Shown: one piece after another, positions 38,325 through 49,654 of the stretch
How the letters are laid out: each line of letters opens with the position of its first letter
How positions within the stretch are numbered: position 1 is the first letter of the stretch
Origin: Perognathus longimembris pacificus
Lineage: Eukaryota > Chordata > Mammalia > Rodentia > Heteromyidae
Assembly: GCF_023159225.1 (NCBI RefSeq)
Contig: NC_063168.1
Span: forward strand, 56,089,398-56,153,397
Reading direction: 5' to 3'
Length of the DNA stretch: 64,000 bases
The notes under the pieces: model-generated
Seen by the model: only the letters and a program-made list of their open reading frames with translations
What the model was told of the DNA's origin: nothing
Database searches by the model: none
Translations under genes and position numbers: made by a program

Positions 38325-38398
38325 CATCACTGGGAATGTGGAGGAAGAAGTCCACAGAAATGGATTGTTCAACTTCAACTGTAAGTACTTTAGAAAAC
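38325..38398 (-). other. RASGRP3: Candidate 5' non-coding exon of RASGRP3
   Basis: Read on the minus strand, a 74-base segment sits between a strong acceptor (T-rich tract, then tctttcag at 38406-38399) and a donor (ATG|gtaact, gt at 38324-38323). It lies about 2.8 kb upstream of the first coding exon, non-repetitive and correctly oriented. If spliced to the acceptor at 35570 it places ATG GAA ATA ACC directly before the usual ATG, in frame, with no stop in that frame across the whole exon. No transcript evidence is available here; a chance pair of sites is possible. Confidence 0.4.
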
Positions 38399-38653
38399 CT
38401 GAAAGAAAAAAAAATAAAAAGAATAGAAATCAAGAGCCCAATTGCGTTAAACAAAGAATCTGCACCTGTAAAATTAGTCAAAGGCATTCCTTGAAGTAAG
38501 TGAAGTGTGCAAGACTAGGTCCACACTTTCCTATAAAATCAATTAACTATGGAAAATAGTCAAAATAGCAAATGGGTGACATGATATTTTTAATCAGTTA
38601 GCTTTTTTAGAAAAAGAAAAGAAAATTCTGTTTTTGAAAACCCACGTGTGTAG

Positions 38654-38862
38654 GGCTGGGGATATAGCCTAGTGGCAAGAGTGCCTGCCTCGGATACACG
38701 AGGCCCTAGGTTCGATGCCCCAGCACCACATATACAGAAAACGGCCAGAAGCGGCGCTGTGGCTCAAGTGGCCAGAGTGCTAGCCTTGAGCGGGAAGAAG
38801 CCAGGGACGGTGCTCGGGCCCTGAGTCCAAGGCCCACGACTGGCCAAAAAAAAAAAAAAAGA
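38654..38862 (+). mobile_element. IDL-Geo SINE, young subfamily, with target-site duplication
   Basis: Full dimer with the same markers as 16446. gaaaacccacgtgtgt occurs immediately on both sides (38635 and 38862). Confidence 0.96.
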
Positions 38863-38879
38863 AAACCCACGTGTGTGCT

Positions 38880-40520
38880 AAAGCCAATTTTTAGGCATAC
38901 AGTGTAAAATAGTAGTTTAGTTTTGAACATACTTATCTCTGTGGATTACTCATTAAGAATGTCCAAACACTGGTTTGGAATGTGAATAAATTCCTCAATT
39001 CATACAAGTCTGACCTTAAATCATTCGTGATGGTCTGAATATGAATGTCAATGTTATTTTAGTTCAGGTTGTTTAGTCTCTGGTAGTTTAAGACTTAACT
39101 ATGTTGTTGACTGTTCATATTACTTCTAAGAGGGAAACTTTCCATTTAAAGGGGCCATGGGGTATGATTTCAAAGGCAAGATGTGTTCAATGTAGCAAAG
39201 ACTTTTATTAAGATGGTGCATGAAGATGGTCATCCAAAAAATCAGAATCACACTCCCAGTTCTAGAAGTAGTGAAAGGCAACAATTCCATGTAAAAATTA
39301 ATCCACAGTGATAATTCAGCACCAGGGCTCTCGACTTGGAAACGTTCAATTTAATAAAAGGGGGTGGGGGAGGTGGTTCATAATGAGATAGCCATATGGT
39401 CAAAGTTGAAACGACATTGGAGTAAAATACCAGCAATGCTGCATGTTTTAGTAAATTATTTAGCCAGTTAGTAAAGTAACATAAAATGCACCTACCCTGG
39501 AGCCTGTGGGATGCTACGTTCAAGGAAGGGGGTCTCCTCCTGCCTTTACATAGCTAAGGCTTTATTTTTCCCCTTAGATATCTAAGGCTGTCTAAGTTGG
39601 ATGTGTAAGGTGTAGTAGAGAAGCCATTTATAGAAGTGTCAGAAAGAGAGATGGTAGGGAAGGGAAAAGAAAACTGAAGGAAAAATTACTGTTGCACTAG
39701 GGCTTTATGGAGTGGGCAGGTGGCCTGGACAGCGATGCACTTTCAGGAATGGAAGCTGAGGGAAAAACCGTCAAGATGTAGATGAAGTTTCCAGATGGTG
39801 TCTAGAAATCATGCCAAAATGACAGTGAAGGTTTCTCCTGGCTCTAGTATTGTAGGATTTATAAGGTAGAACGCTGTCTCTAGTAACTATTTAAGGAGCA
39901 GTTTGCAAAAGATACTGGCAATTCGAGAACTTCCAAAGACTGTCTTGAGTATAGCTTTATCTCCATTCCCAGAAAAAGGAAAACAAAAACACCTGAAGAT
40001 TCTCCTCTCTAAGCAGCAAACACTAACTTCACACATAAATGGCCCAGTGCATATTCTTTAGTCATTGGGCTTCACATGGCAACAGAGAAGTTTCACTAAA
40101 TGCCTACATTCTTTGTGAAACACGAGGTAATTATTATAAACCTTTAAGTCTTGAATCCAGTAAAAAATCATTTATTATGGAACTGAAGGATAATTTATTT
40201 GACAAATACATGTGAGACAGTAAGCTGGGTGCTAGAGTATTTGCTGGAGGATGTTAAGGCAGGCAACAGGAAGAACAGTTTGTTGCCAAGACACAATTCT
40301 TGTATTTATTCTATAGCAAAGACTTGGAGAAATAATTATAAACTGTCCCCTGTACCACAGAGGAGGTAGTGGGGGAGGGGCACTCATTTAGTCTAGGAGC
40401 TAGGGGAGTTTTAGCTAAGCAATGACCCAGTGAAAAGATGAAAAGGGGAGAAATTGAAAGCCTTTGGAAGAACTGAAGGGTTGAACGTAGCAAGTGATGA
40501 CACCAAGAAGATAGGAGACA
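38880..40520. other. Stretch without recognised features
   Basis: Non-repetitive by eye, AT-rich, with no convincing exon or repeat; presumably intron or 5' flank of RASGRP3. Confidence 0.5.
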
Positions 40521-40524
40521 GAAT

Positions 40525-40576
40525 TCCTGAATAAGTGTAAGCTGTGAGCGTCCTGAATAAGTGTAAGCTGTGAGCG
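40525..40576 (+). repeat. Exact 26-bp tandem duplication
   Basis: Two perfect units starting tcctgaataagtgtaagctg. Confidence 0.97.
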
Positions 40577-40649
40577 AGTTTGAGCTTTATCTGAGGGGCA
40601 GTGGAAAACCATTCATTGTTCCACAAGTGAATAGGAAAAAAAGACTGTT

Positions 40650-40893
40650 TTTCTTTTTTTCTTTTTGCTGGTCCTGGGGCTTGGACTTCAGTACTGGGTG
40701 CTATTCCTGAGTTTCTTTTTGCTCAAGGCTTACACTCTACCACTTGAGCCACAGTACCACTTGGACCTTTTTCTGTGATTCATTGGAGATAAGAAGCTTG
40801 TGGGCTTTTCTGACTGGGCTGGCTTCAAACCATGATTCTCATATTTCAGCTTCCTGGAGTAGGATTACAGGCATGAGCCATCAGCACCTGGCT
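40650..40893 (-). mobile_element. Composite SINE
   Basis: 'ctaccacttgagccacagta', 'tcattggagataagaagctt', 'ggattacaggcatgagccat'. Confidence 0.88.
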
Positions 40894-41159
40894 CACTTTT
40901 GGATTTTTAATAGATTCTTACAGCTTTAGTAAGGAGAATAAGAAGAGTAAGAGAGTAAGTGAAAGTAGTAAGAAGAGACTGAAGAAACCTACATTGAAGA
41001 TGGTTCATTACAACCATCCAAGCAAGAGATAGTTGTTCTCTAAAGCAACAACATATGGTAGTACAGATTAAAGCTAGATTTAGCTTACAAACTCATAAGG
41101 AAACATGTTGAATGGTATGTAAGTATATATACATGTATTAATTGAAATATGGTTGATTC

Positions 41160-41370
41160 CAGGGAAATCTCAAATAGTATAATTCCTTAGAAAGCCCAAA
41201 TCAAAGCTCAGCAAAACAAAACACTAGGAAACAGGTACTCAAAGGGGTAGGGAAGAGTCAAGGGGAAAAAGGTAGACAAATGAAGAGGAGAAGGATGGGA
41301 GGAAATTGGGGGAGGGGATGCAGACACAAATCCACTGTATATACTACAAAATTAAGAAGAGTGAAGGATC
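41160..41370 (+). mobile_element. L1 3'-UTR fragment
   Basis: 'gtataattccttagaaagcc' and 'ggtactcaaaggggtaggga' align with the L1 fragment at 360-460. Confidence 0.55.
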
Positions 41371-42560
41371 CTTTTGGTCTGTTATTTTTCATTTTCTTGA
41401 TAATGGCCATTCTAATGGGATGAGGTGAAATCTCAATGTTGTTTGGATTTACATTTCTTTTGTGGCCAGAGATGTTGAACATTTCTTTATGTGTCCATTG
41501 CCCATTCTTACTTCTTCTGAGAAATTTCTCTTTAAGTCTTTAGCCTATTTGTTAGTTGGGTTGTTGTTTCTGGCAAATGCTAGCTACTACACTGTTGGTG
41601 GGAAGGTAAACTTGTTCAACAACTCTGGAAAGCAGTATGGAGGTTCCTCAAAAGTCTAAACATAGAGCTTCCCTATGACCCTGAAATCCCACTCCTTGGC
41701 ATTTATCCAATAAACCACAAAAAAAGACCACACGAAAGCTACCAGCATGACCATTTTCATTACATCATTGTTTACTTTAACCAAGATATAGAATCAACCC
41801 AGATGTCCCTCAGCAGACAAATGGATTGAGAAAATGTGGTATACAATAGAATTCTATGCTTCCATCAGAAAGAATATTATACCATTCATAAGGAAATGGA
41901 AAGACTTGGAAAAAATTATACTAAGTAAGTAATCCAGACTCAAAGAAGCATAGGTTGCATGGTTTCTCTCATTTGTTGTAACTAGAAAGTGCCTATAAAT
42001 CTACACTGAATGATAAGACAAAAAATACACTTGGACATGATAAATTATACAGGACTCTAGACATTCACACAGTGAGACCATAGGAGGATATTCTTAGGAG
42101 ATGACCACAAAGGCTTAATAGCTATGTGCATATGATCATATAAAATGACGTTTATTGAAATGAACTCCAAGAAATGGAAACAAGAAGTTTTTTTGTTATT
42201 TTGCTCCTGTTGTTATTTTTGTTGTTGTTGTTGTTCTTCTTCTTCTTCTTCTTCTCCTTCTTCTTCCCATTGTCTCTGTTTTTTACTTTCTATACCTTTT
42301 CTCTTGTATGTAAGTTTATCTGTTTGGGAGAGAGTAAGGGGAAGCACAGAAATGGTGGGACAAAGGGTGAACCAATTCAGCAGTGATACTCTCTAGACAC
42401 TATGTTGAAAATGAACTATACAACTTGGGAAAGAGGGGGATTAGGAGGGGAAAAACTGGGAGAAAACAAGAGAAGAGGTGACACTGTTTGAAAAGAAATG
42501 TACTCATTACCTGATGTATATAACTATGGCCCCTCTGTGTATCACCTTGACAATATAGTT
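41371..42560 (+). mobile_element. L1 3' region
   Basis: 'ggaaagcagtatggaggttc', 'caacccagatgtccctcagc' and 'ggattgagaaaatgtggtat' are typical L1 3'-terminal sequence. A TTG/TTC low-complexity tract lies at 42215-42268, followed by the tail block with 'ctatgttgaaaatgaactat'. No open ORF2 remains. Confidence 0.85.
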
Positions 42561-42564
42561 TTTT

Positions 42565-42715
42565 AAAGGAGAGTTAAGGGAGGGGTATGTATGGAAAGGA
42601 TGGATGAGAATGTTGAATGGGGTGACATTGATCAAGATTGCATTCATAAATTTCTTTGTTAAATGGCAACTCCTTTGTACTACCTAAGGATAATAATAAA
42701 AAGAAGAAAATCTAA
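42565..42715 (+). mobile_element. L1 3'-end fragment
   Basis: 'gagaatgttgaatggggtga' and 'ttgttaaatggcaactcctt', ending in AATAATAATAAAA. A second L1-type tail in tandem. Confidence 0.65.
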
Positions 42716-42812
42716 ACAAAAGAGAGATGGAGAAAAATAGATGGTGACTTTGAAGATAGATCCAACACAATTGGCTATGGAGTATGGGAAATGAGAATCA
42801 AAAAGAATACCA

Positions 42813-43033
42813 AGGGCTGGGGATATAGCCTAGTGGCAAGAGTGCCTGCCTCGAATACACGAGGCCCTAGGTTCAATTCCCCAGCACCGCATATAGAGAA
42901 AACGGCCAGAAGCGGCGCTGTGGCTCAAGTGGCAGAGTGCTAGCCTTGAGCGGGAAGAAGCCAGGGACAGTGCTCAGGCCCTGAGTCCAAGGCCCAGGAC
43001 TGGCCAAAAAAAAAAAAAAAAAAAAAAAAAAAA
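42813..43033 (+). mobile_element. IDL-Geo SINE, young subfamily, with target-site duplication
   Basis: Full dimer with young markers and a poly-A tail of about 29 bases. aaagaataccaag flanks both ends. The B box has one CG-to-CA change. Confidence 0.96.
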
Positions 43034-43792
43034 GAATACCAAGATTTCTATCTAGACATTTGGTTGATCTATAGTGCCAATGCCCTGAGAATGAGGCTAA
43101 GGGGAGGAGAGAAGAATCAAGTTCACAGGAGGCAAATGATGAGCTCAGTTCTGGCCTTGTTGAGTTAAGAGATGTCTGAGATATTCTAAGGAGAATTCTG
43201 AGTTAACTTGGTTGCCTTTTAGAGACTCCTGAATTAAGAATTGGAAAGATTTAAGTGCTAAAAGGAAAATGGAGGGACAGTGTAGTGAGAAGTGAATCCC
43301 TGCAACAACATCTCTGCGAGAACAGGAAAGATATTTCCATGTTCTGGTGAATGGGTTGATATTGATAGAGCAAACGGTTCTCCTCTTTCAATGCAACAGC
43401 TAGGAAAAGAAAAGATGAGTCTAGGTGGATTTGTTGTTTTGGTGGTAAGAAGTCAAGAAGTTCTTGACTGGAGACTTATGTTTACTCGAAAAAAATGAAA
43501 CAAGGTCATAAGCTGAAAGATAAGATGATTACAGATCTGAGGATTATTAAGAGGAAAGAATATGCAAGAGATGTTGTGAAGGACAGAATTATTAGAATTA
43601 TTTTCTTTAGAGTAGAGGCTGCTGCTTATTTTAAGTTCCTTCTTCATTGATTATACCCACTTGTGCTGTATTTCTGAAGTTATTTTTAGGTAAGCTTTCT
43701 GGAAACAATGTACATAGGAAGCCTATACTATATAGAAGAGCAAGTCTGTTATGATATATTCATGCTCCCTATAAGTTGTTGTTGTTTTATTT

Positions 43793-44002
43793 GTTTTGCT
43801 TTCTTTGATGGTACTAGAGATTGGATTCAGGATCTCACAACTGCTCTACCTTTTTGAGCTTTGTGCCTAGCCTTTTTAGTGTGTTCATTTTGTTTTTAAG
43901 ATAACATCTTACTAACTTTTCTGGGGCTGGCTTCAAACTTACCATCCTCCTGCCTCTTGCCTCTCAAGTAGCTGGTATTACAGGTATGCTTAAACCTAGC
44001 CT
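43793..44002 (-). mobile_element. Dimeric ID/B1-like SINE, reverse
   Basis: 'ggattcaggatctcacaact' (ID-like), then 'ataacatcttactaactttt' and 'caagtagctggtattacagg' (B1-like). Confidence 0.6.
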
Positions 44003-44040
44003 ATCTGGATGTGCTTGCTATAGAAGGTTGAGCTTCAGAA

Positions 44041-44130
44041 CTAGAACAGGACTTGCACTGAACAGGTAGTATCTTCAGTAGGTGCCATCAGCGGGTCACA
44101 GATCTCATTTAATATTTCATCAGCTTTGGC
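44041..44130 (-). other. Unassigned open segment after a good splice acceptor
   Basis: On the minus strand, ttgccatatcag (AG at 44132-44131) is followed by 29 open codons and TAG: AKADEILNEICDPLMAPTED then TTCSVQVLF. The segment is non-repetitive and lies just beside a SINE at 43793-44002. I do not recognise the peptide. Open runs of this length are common by chance, so this could be an alternative terminal exon, a fragment of an old retrocopy or nothing. Confidence 0.15.
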
Positions 44131-44880
44131 CTGATATGGCAAAGAGAAAGTTAAGATACTATTGGGAATGAACTAATAAAGAAATTATTTCTGTCCCACC
44201 CTTTGTCTTGGATCCAGGGTGTTTCATTCTGGCAGCTACAACCTTAGCTACATTTGCCATGTTCTCCACCTTTCTGACCAGGCTTTCTCTATCCATCCCA
44301 CTCTCCAATGGCCTCATTACTTGTCTCTCAAGCTATCATTACTGTTTTCTTCCCAACTCATATTTTGTATTTGGTATTCTTTGGTTGTGTCTGCATTGGT
44401 CTCCTTGTTTCAACCTCCTCAGTTGTTTGAATTTTTCTTTCTACTTTGTTTCTTCTGATCAATTGCCCTTGACAGTGTGCTCATTGGCTCTGTTCTTGTC
44501 ACTGTCAGTTATGTCTATCACGAACATGGGTAATGTGCCCAGTGCTTCCAGCAATGTTAAATCATTCAAAGTAGACTAGGACCAATGTTGTGAAGACTAA
44601 AATGCCTCACATTTATGGATAGTGGAGCTAATCTCCCAAAGGTCATTAAACAATGACAGTATAGAGTAGCTATGGAAAATACTGTATTTTTCAACTCTAA
44701 AAGTAATTGTTCCCCAATCTTTCCTTTGGTAGGCTTATTTAATAAGATTTTTTCCAGGGTATTAATTTTTTGGTGGGGAGAGGGTATTTGTTCGTTCGTT
44801 TTTCCCTGCGAAGGGCTTTGACTAAATGAATGGAGAATGAGTCATCAATACTCTCCTGGATTTGAAAAACTAAAGTAATA

Positions 44881-45075
44881 GGGGCTGGGAATATGGCTTA
44901 GCAGTAGAGTGCTTGCCTAGCATGTATGAAGCCCTGGGTTCGATTCCTCCAGTGCCAGAAGTGGCACTGTGGCTCAAGAGGTAGAGTGCTAGCCATGAGC
45001 AAAGAGAAGCCAGAGGCAGTGCTCAGGCCCTGAGTCCCAAGCCCCAAGACTGGCAAAAACAAAACAAAACCAAAA
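44881..45075 (+). mobile_element. IDL-Geo SINE with internal deletion
   Basis: ID half 'ggctgggaatatggcttagc' joins early to the Geo half ('gccagaagtggcactgtggc'). The 'caccacatatacagaaaa' linker is missing. Confidence 0.9.
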
Positions 45076-45179
45076 CAACAAACACTGAAGTAATAATAAC
45101 ATGCAAAAATAGCACTTGGTGGCAATGTCACGTGAAAGCTGCAATGTTGGGCGATGTTACCCATGTTACGGTTAATCTT

Positions 45180-45310
45180 ATAAAACTCTGAAAGCCAAGA
45201 TAAGAAAATTGAGTCCTACAGAGGTTACATTACTTGTTCAATAACATAGTACTAGTTAGATTGCAAAGCCAACTCTGACTCCAAATATTTCTTCTTTTTA
45301 CCACAACCTA
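45180..45310 (+). mobile_element. MIR
   Basis: 'gaaaattgagtcctacagag' and 'ggttacattacttgttcaat' match MIR. Confidence 0.7.
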
Positions 45311-45603
45311 TACAGTTTTTAGCTGCTGTTAAAAGGCTTGCCTATTAGATACAATTTCTAGGCATTGTCTAGCACACATATTTACTCTTCCTGGGGCTCA
45401 GCTTCTCAGCATCTATCACTGGCCCTATTGTCTAAAAGTGAATAAGCTTCATTATTACAGCAAGCTTGGCAATATAGGAAATCACTGGTACCAAGTACCA
45501 AACAGGAGTGAGTATGCAGCTCAAAGCTGGTCTCCTATCACCTCACTGCATTTTTTTGGTAATAATGAAGTTACAAAATGTAGCTGCACTTTTCCCTCTG
45601 CTT

Positions 45604-45815
45604 TTTGTTTTTGTTTTTGTTTTTGCCAGTCCTGGGCCTTGGACTCAGGGCCTGAGCACTGTGCCTGGCTTCATTTGCTCAAGGCTAGCACTCTGCCACT
45701 TGATCCACAGCGCCGCTTCTGGCCATTTTCTGTATATGTGGTGCTGGGAAATTGAACCCAGGGCCTCATGTTTATGAGGCAAGTACTCTTGCCACTAGGC
45801 CATATCCCCAGCCCC
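45604..45815 (-). mobile_element. IDL-Geo SINE with target-site duplication
   Basis: Complement of a full dimer behind a TTTTTG-repeat tail. tagctgcacttt occurs on both sides (45580 and 45820). Confidence 0.93.
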
Positions 45816-46309
45816 CTTAGCTGCACTTTATTTATTTATTTATTCTTAATATTAGCAACAAAACAAATAAATTTATAGCTGCCTGGCATATGCCAAATGG
45901 AAAGGAGAACATTTTGGAAGAAGTTCTACGAATAAATACCATTGCATTCTAAGGCCCAAGCTAGGGATTACTTTCCTAGAACTTGCCTGGAACTGAACAT
46001 GGTTGAGAAGCAAACACACAGCTGTTTTAGACACTTGAGGGTTTGAGGTCTCCACCACATTGAGGGTGAAGAACTACGACAACTCCAGTGTTCACATTGC
46101 AGGTAATCGCCCCAAATAAGATCAAGAATAAAGGAATTTACCCCCAAAATTAAAATTTTAGAATTGGAGGAAATGGCTTTATTTTTAAAAAGTTTCCTAC
46201 TCCTGAATATGTCAATATTACATTCGTAAGAATCCTGTCTGTGAATCTCATGCTTTGGAAGAATCTGGCCTTGAATTTAAAAAAATACCTATATACAATA
46301 GGTATCTGA

Positions 46310-46575
46310 ATTAGGGAAGGGAAGGGGAACACTGAAATGGTGAGACAAAGGATAAAGGGTGAACATAAAGGATAAAGGATGAAGGGTATAACAGTGATAC
46401 TCACAAGACAAGATGTTGGAAATTAACTGTACAATTGGGAGGGGAGATGGGGAGAGGGAAAGTGGGAGGAAAATGAGGGAGGGGGAACAAGTTTGACAAG
46501 AAATGTACTGATTACCTTATGTATGTTAGTAACCCCTCTGTACATCACCTTGACAATAAAATTAAATTTAAAAAA
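46310..46575 (+). mobile_element. L1 3'-end fragment
   Basis: 'agatgttggaaattaactgt', 'aagaaatgtactgattacct' and 'cccctctgtacatcaccttg'. Confidence 0.7.
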
Positions 46576-46851
46576 TAGTTGCTTTCCTAAACGTTCTTAA
46601 TTATTCCACTTATGTTGGAGTGAAGTTGATAATGATGATGACAATGATGATGGATGAAGGAACAAGAAGACTCCTTTTCAGTGTTTCTTATGTCAGTGAT
46701 CAGGCTGAGCTTTTTACCTTCTTGGTCCCAGTCTGGAGGTCAGATCCGTAGCCCCAATCCAGCAATAAATAAAATGTGATTAAATCTAGCTACTTAGTTG
46801 TTGAAAAATATGATAAGCTTTTGAGATAATCCCTGAGCTCATTTTTTCCCC

Positions 46852-46930
46852 AGTGCTGTTAGGTGTGCAACCCAGACCTCATGCATTCTAGGCAAGCTAA
46901 GAGCTCCACTACTGAACTACATCCCCTGCA
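46852..46930 (-). mobile_element. ID-like SINE, reverse
   Basis: 'gcaacccagacctcatgcat' and 'ctccactactgaactacatc'. Confidence 0.7.
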
Positions 46931-46966
46931 TAGTCTTTGGGTTTTTACAAAAGGCACAAACAAAGA

Positions 46967-47085
46967 TAGCCAGCTGTAGTAACATGTACTTGTACTCCCA
47001 GCTATTCTGGAGGCTGGCTTGAATCTAGAAGTTCAAGACAAGCCTGGGCAGCATAGCTAGAACTGCCCCCCAATACCCCTCCCCC
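46967..47085 (+). mobile_element. B1-like SINE
   Basis: 'cttgtactcccagctattct' and 'gttcaagacaagcctgggca'. Confidence 0.75.
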
Positions 47086-47203
47086 TACATAAAATATACA
47101 AAAAATGGAAGTGCTTCATAAAAACAAAAGGAGAGAAAAATGCTTCATTATTTTTTATTGACTTTCCCTATTGAAAATGATAAGCTTCTAAAGATAAATT
47201 TCA

Positions 47204-47440
47204 AGCCAGCCTCTAGAGGCTCACACCTATAATCCTAGTTACTCAGGAAACTGAGACCTGAGGTTCAAAATCTGCCTGGGCAGAAAAGTCTGTGAGACTC
47301 TTAACTCCCAACTAATCACCCAAGAGCTGAAAGTGGAGCAGTGGCTCAAGTAGTATTGCACTAGCCTTGAGCAAAAAAGTCTAAGACCAATGCCCAAGCC
47401 CAAGTTCAAGCCCTAGAATAGGCAAATACAACAGCAACAA
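47204..47440 (+). mobile_element. Composite SINE
   Basis: 'cctataatcctagttactca', 'gactcttaactcccaactaa', 'agcagtggctcaagtagtat'. Confidence 0.88.
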
Positions 47441-47450
47441 AGATACATTT

Positions 47451-47694
47451 TAGCCAAGCACTGGTGGCTGATGTCTATAATCCTAGTTACTCGGGAGGCT
47501 GAGATCTGATGATCCCAATTCAAAATCAGCTGAGTAGCAAAGTCTGTGGGACTCTTATCTTTAACCTGTAAAAAGCTGGAAGCTGAGGTGTGACTCAAAT
47601 GGCAGAGTGCTAGGCTTGAGCAAAAAAACCACACGAGTGTGACCCTGAGTTTAAGCCTCATTTCTGGCACACACACACACACACACACACACAC
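47451..47694 (+). mobile_element. Composite SINE with (CA)13 tail
   Basis: Second copy head-to-tail: 'tctataatcctagttactcg', 'gactcttatctttaacctgt', 'aggtgtgactcaaatggcag', ending in CA repeats from 47669. Confidence 0.88.
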
Positions 47695-47699
47695 GATAA

Positions 47700-49090
47700 A
47701 TCATTTTACACTATTTTGACACTAATACAGAGGAGACTCACCTCAAGATGTAGTATGAATCCATCTTTTCTAACTGAAACTGTACTACATTGTCATATAA
47801 GTAAAAGCATTCTGTCTCTATTTAGAAACCCAGTGTTTATAGTACTCTTTTATAGGATGGTAAAACTCTCAGCTTGAAATTACTTCTGGAATCGGGGATT
47901 TGGAGCTAGACTTTTTATTGGAACCAATTAAAAGTCAGGCATAGGGACCACAAAAAAAGAAAAACTTAAAAATGATTTCTGTGTTCTCAATTACATTCAC
48001 CCAGCTCAAAGTCCACTATTAGAAGACTCCACTCAGTGCTGGCCATTCTACTTTTCATTTCAGATACTCTCTCTGCAGCAAATGTTTCTCAGCTGTTTCT
48101 CAAGAGGCAGTGCTACCTCTCAGCCTCCCATTTAAGGATAGCCTCTAACTCCTTACTCCTGAGAAGAAATGGCAAGGCATGCAGACAAACAAGGAAGCAA
48201 GAGTGGACAGAACACTCTGTAGTGTCTTGTCCCATTTAACTTCTGTTGGGCTCACTCCAATCTTCTCTGGCATGACAGAAATAGAGCCACTCTGTCTTGC
48301 TGGTCAGAACAAAACAAGCTTACTTGGTCTTGTTCAGATTTATTTGAACAAGTTTTTAAGATCATAAATCACAAGACAGAGAAGGAAAACGGAGCAGAAA
48401 TCCTATCATTGTGAAATGTTCCCAACTACATTTGCAAAGTAGTTGTTGGGAATTTAGTGTAGAGTTCCCCCTTAGAATGTATTAACAGCATTTTATGAGT
48501 GGGAGACAAAGAGACCAGCGAGAATCTATCAACACATTGCAAAGAACTTGGGATTTTCAAATAGTCTTTGGATTGGTAGCACTGATTGGTTAACATTCCA
48601 AAGCAGGTGGGTAATTTTGGTCTAGATTAATAGAGAAGGAGAAAGATGGGGAGGAATTTGGCTTTTTGTGAGGTAGCAAAGAATTAAAGGAGACCAAGTA
48701 ATGGAACTAAGAATTGTGTTGTTAGATAATTTAAAAAAACACACACAATGAATTGCAGTTGGCTAAAATGTGAGCAGATGAAGATAAAAAAAGCTGTCAT
48801 GAACCTTCCCCTGGCCCACTTTAATGGTTCAACCAGGACTGTAGATGACTCGTTCCTTCTATTTGTCTTGCCTCTCTCCTGGAGCCAAATCAATCTTTCC
48901 AAATAATTAGACTCATCACACAGCTCCTTGATTCAAGATCCATGCACCATGTCCCACTCATTGTCTTATATAAATGTAAGGCCTTTTTCACAGTTTATGA
49001 GACCTTTCAATAATGGCCCCTTACTCCCTGTTTCCCATACCCTCAACAATTTACTTTCACCATGTTATGTTGTTATATAAAGGAACTTCC
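47700..49090. other. Stretch without recognised features
   Basis: No repeat or exon that I can support; AT-rich unique sequence. Confidence 0.5.
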
Positions 49091-49091
49091 A

Positions 49092-49360
49092 ACTGGACAC
49101 AGTGGCTCACGCCTATAATCCTAGCTACTCAAAAGGCTGAGATCTGAGGATTGTAGTTCAAACCCTGCCTGGGCAGAAAAGTCCACAAGACTCTCATCTC
49201 CAATTAACTGCCACAAGAAAGCTAAAAGTAAAGCTGTGGCTCAAGTGATAGAGCGCTAGCCTTGAGCAGAAAAGCTCAGGGACAGCATCCAGGCCCTGAG
49301 TTCAAGCCCCACGACTGGCACAAAATGAAAAAACAACAACAGCAACAACAACAACAAAAA
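49092..49360 (+). mobile_element. Composite SINE, well preserved, with target-site duplication
   Basis: 'cctataatcctagctactca' head, 'actctcatctccaattaact' linker, 'agctgtggctcaagtgatag' Geo-like tail with 'gagttcaagccccacgactg', then AAC repeats. aaaggaactycc flanks both ends. Confidence 0.93.
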
Positions 49361-49419
49361 GGAACTCCCTTGTCTATTTTTAAAAAGACTGTCTCAATAT
49401 GGCAATTGAATTTTCACTT

Positions 49420-49515
49420 TTTAAAAATATCTTTAAATAGTTGTACAAAGGAGTTTCAATGCAACATGTCAGTTTATGAATACAATTCATCCTGATCAAT
49501 GTCACCCCTTTCATC
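49420..49515 (-). mobile_element. L1 3'-end fragment, reverse
   Basis: 'agttgtacaaaggagtttca' and 'catcctgatcaatgtcaccc'. Confidence 0.65.
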
Positions 49516-49654
49516 TTTTACTTTTTAACAGTTTTCTGCCTCCTTCTTGTATCTTCTGGGTAGGCTTTGATGCCCAACACACACTTCCTTTGTGCTCTGT
49601 ACAATCCTTGTTAGCAAATGATTCTGCCTCTCTGCAGTTTCTTTTATTTCTTTC

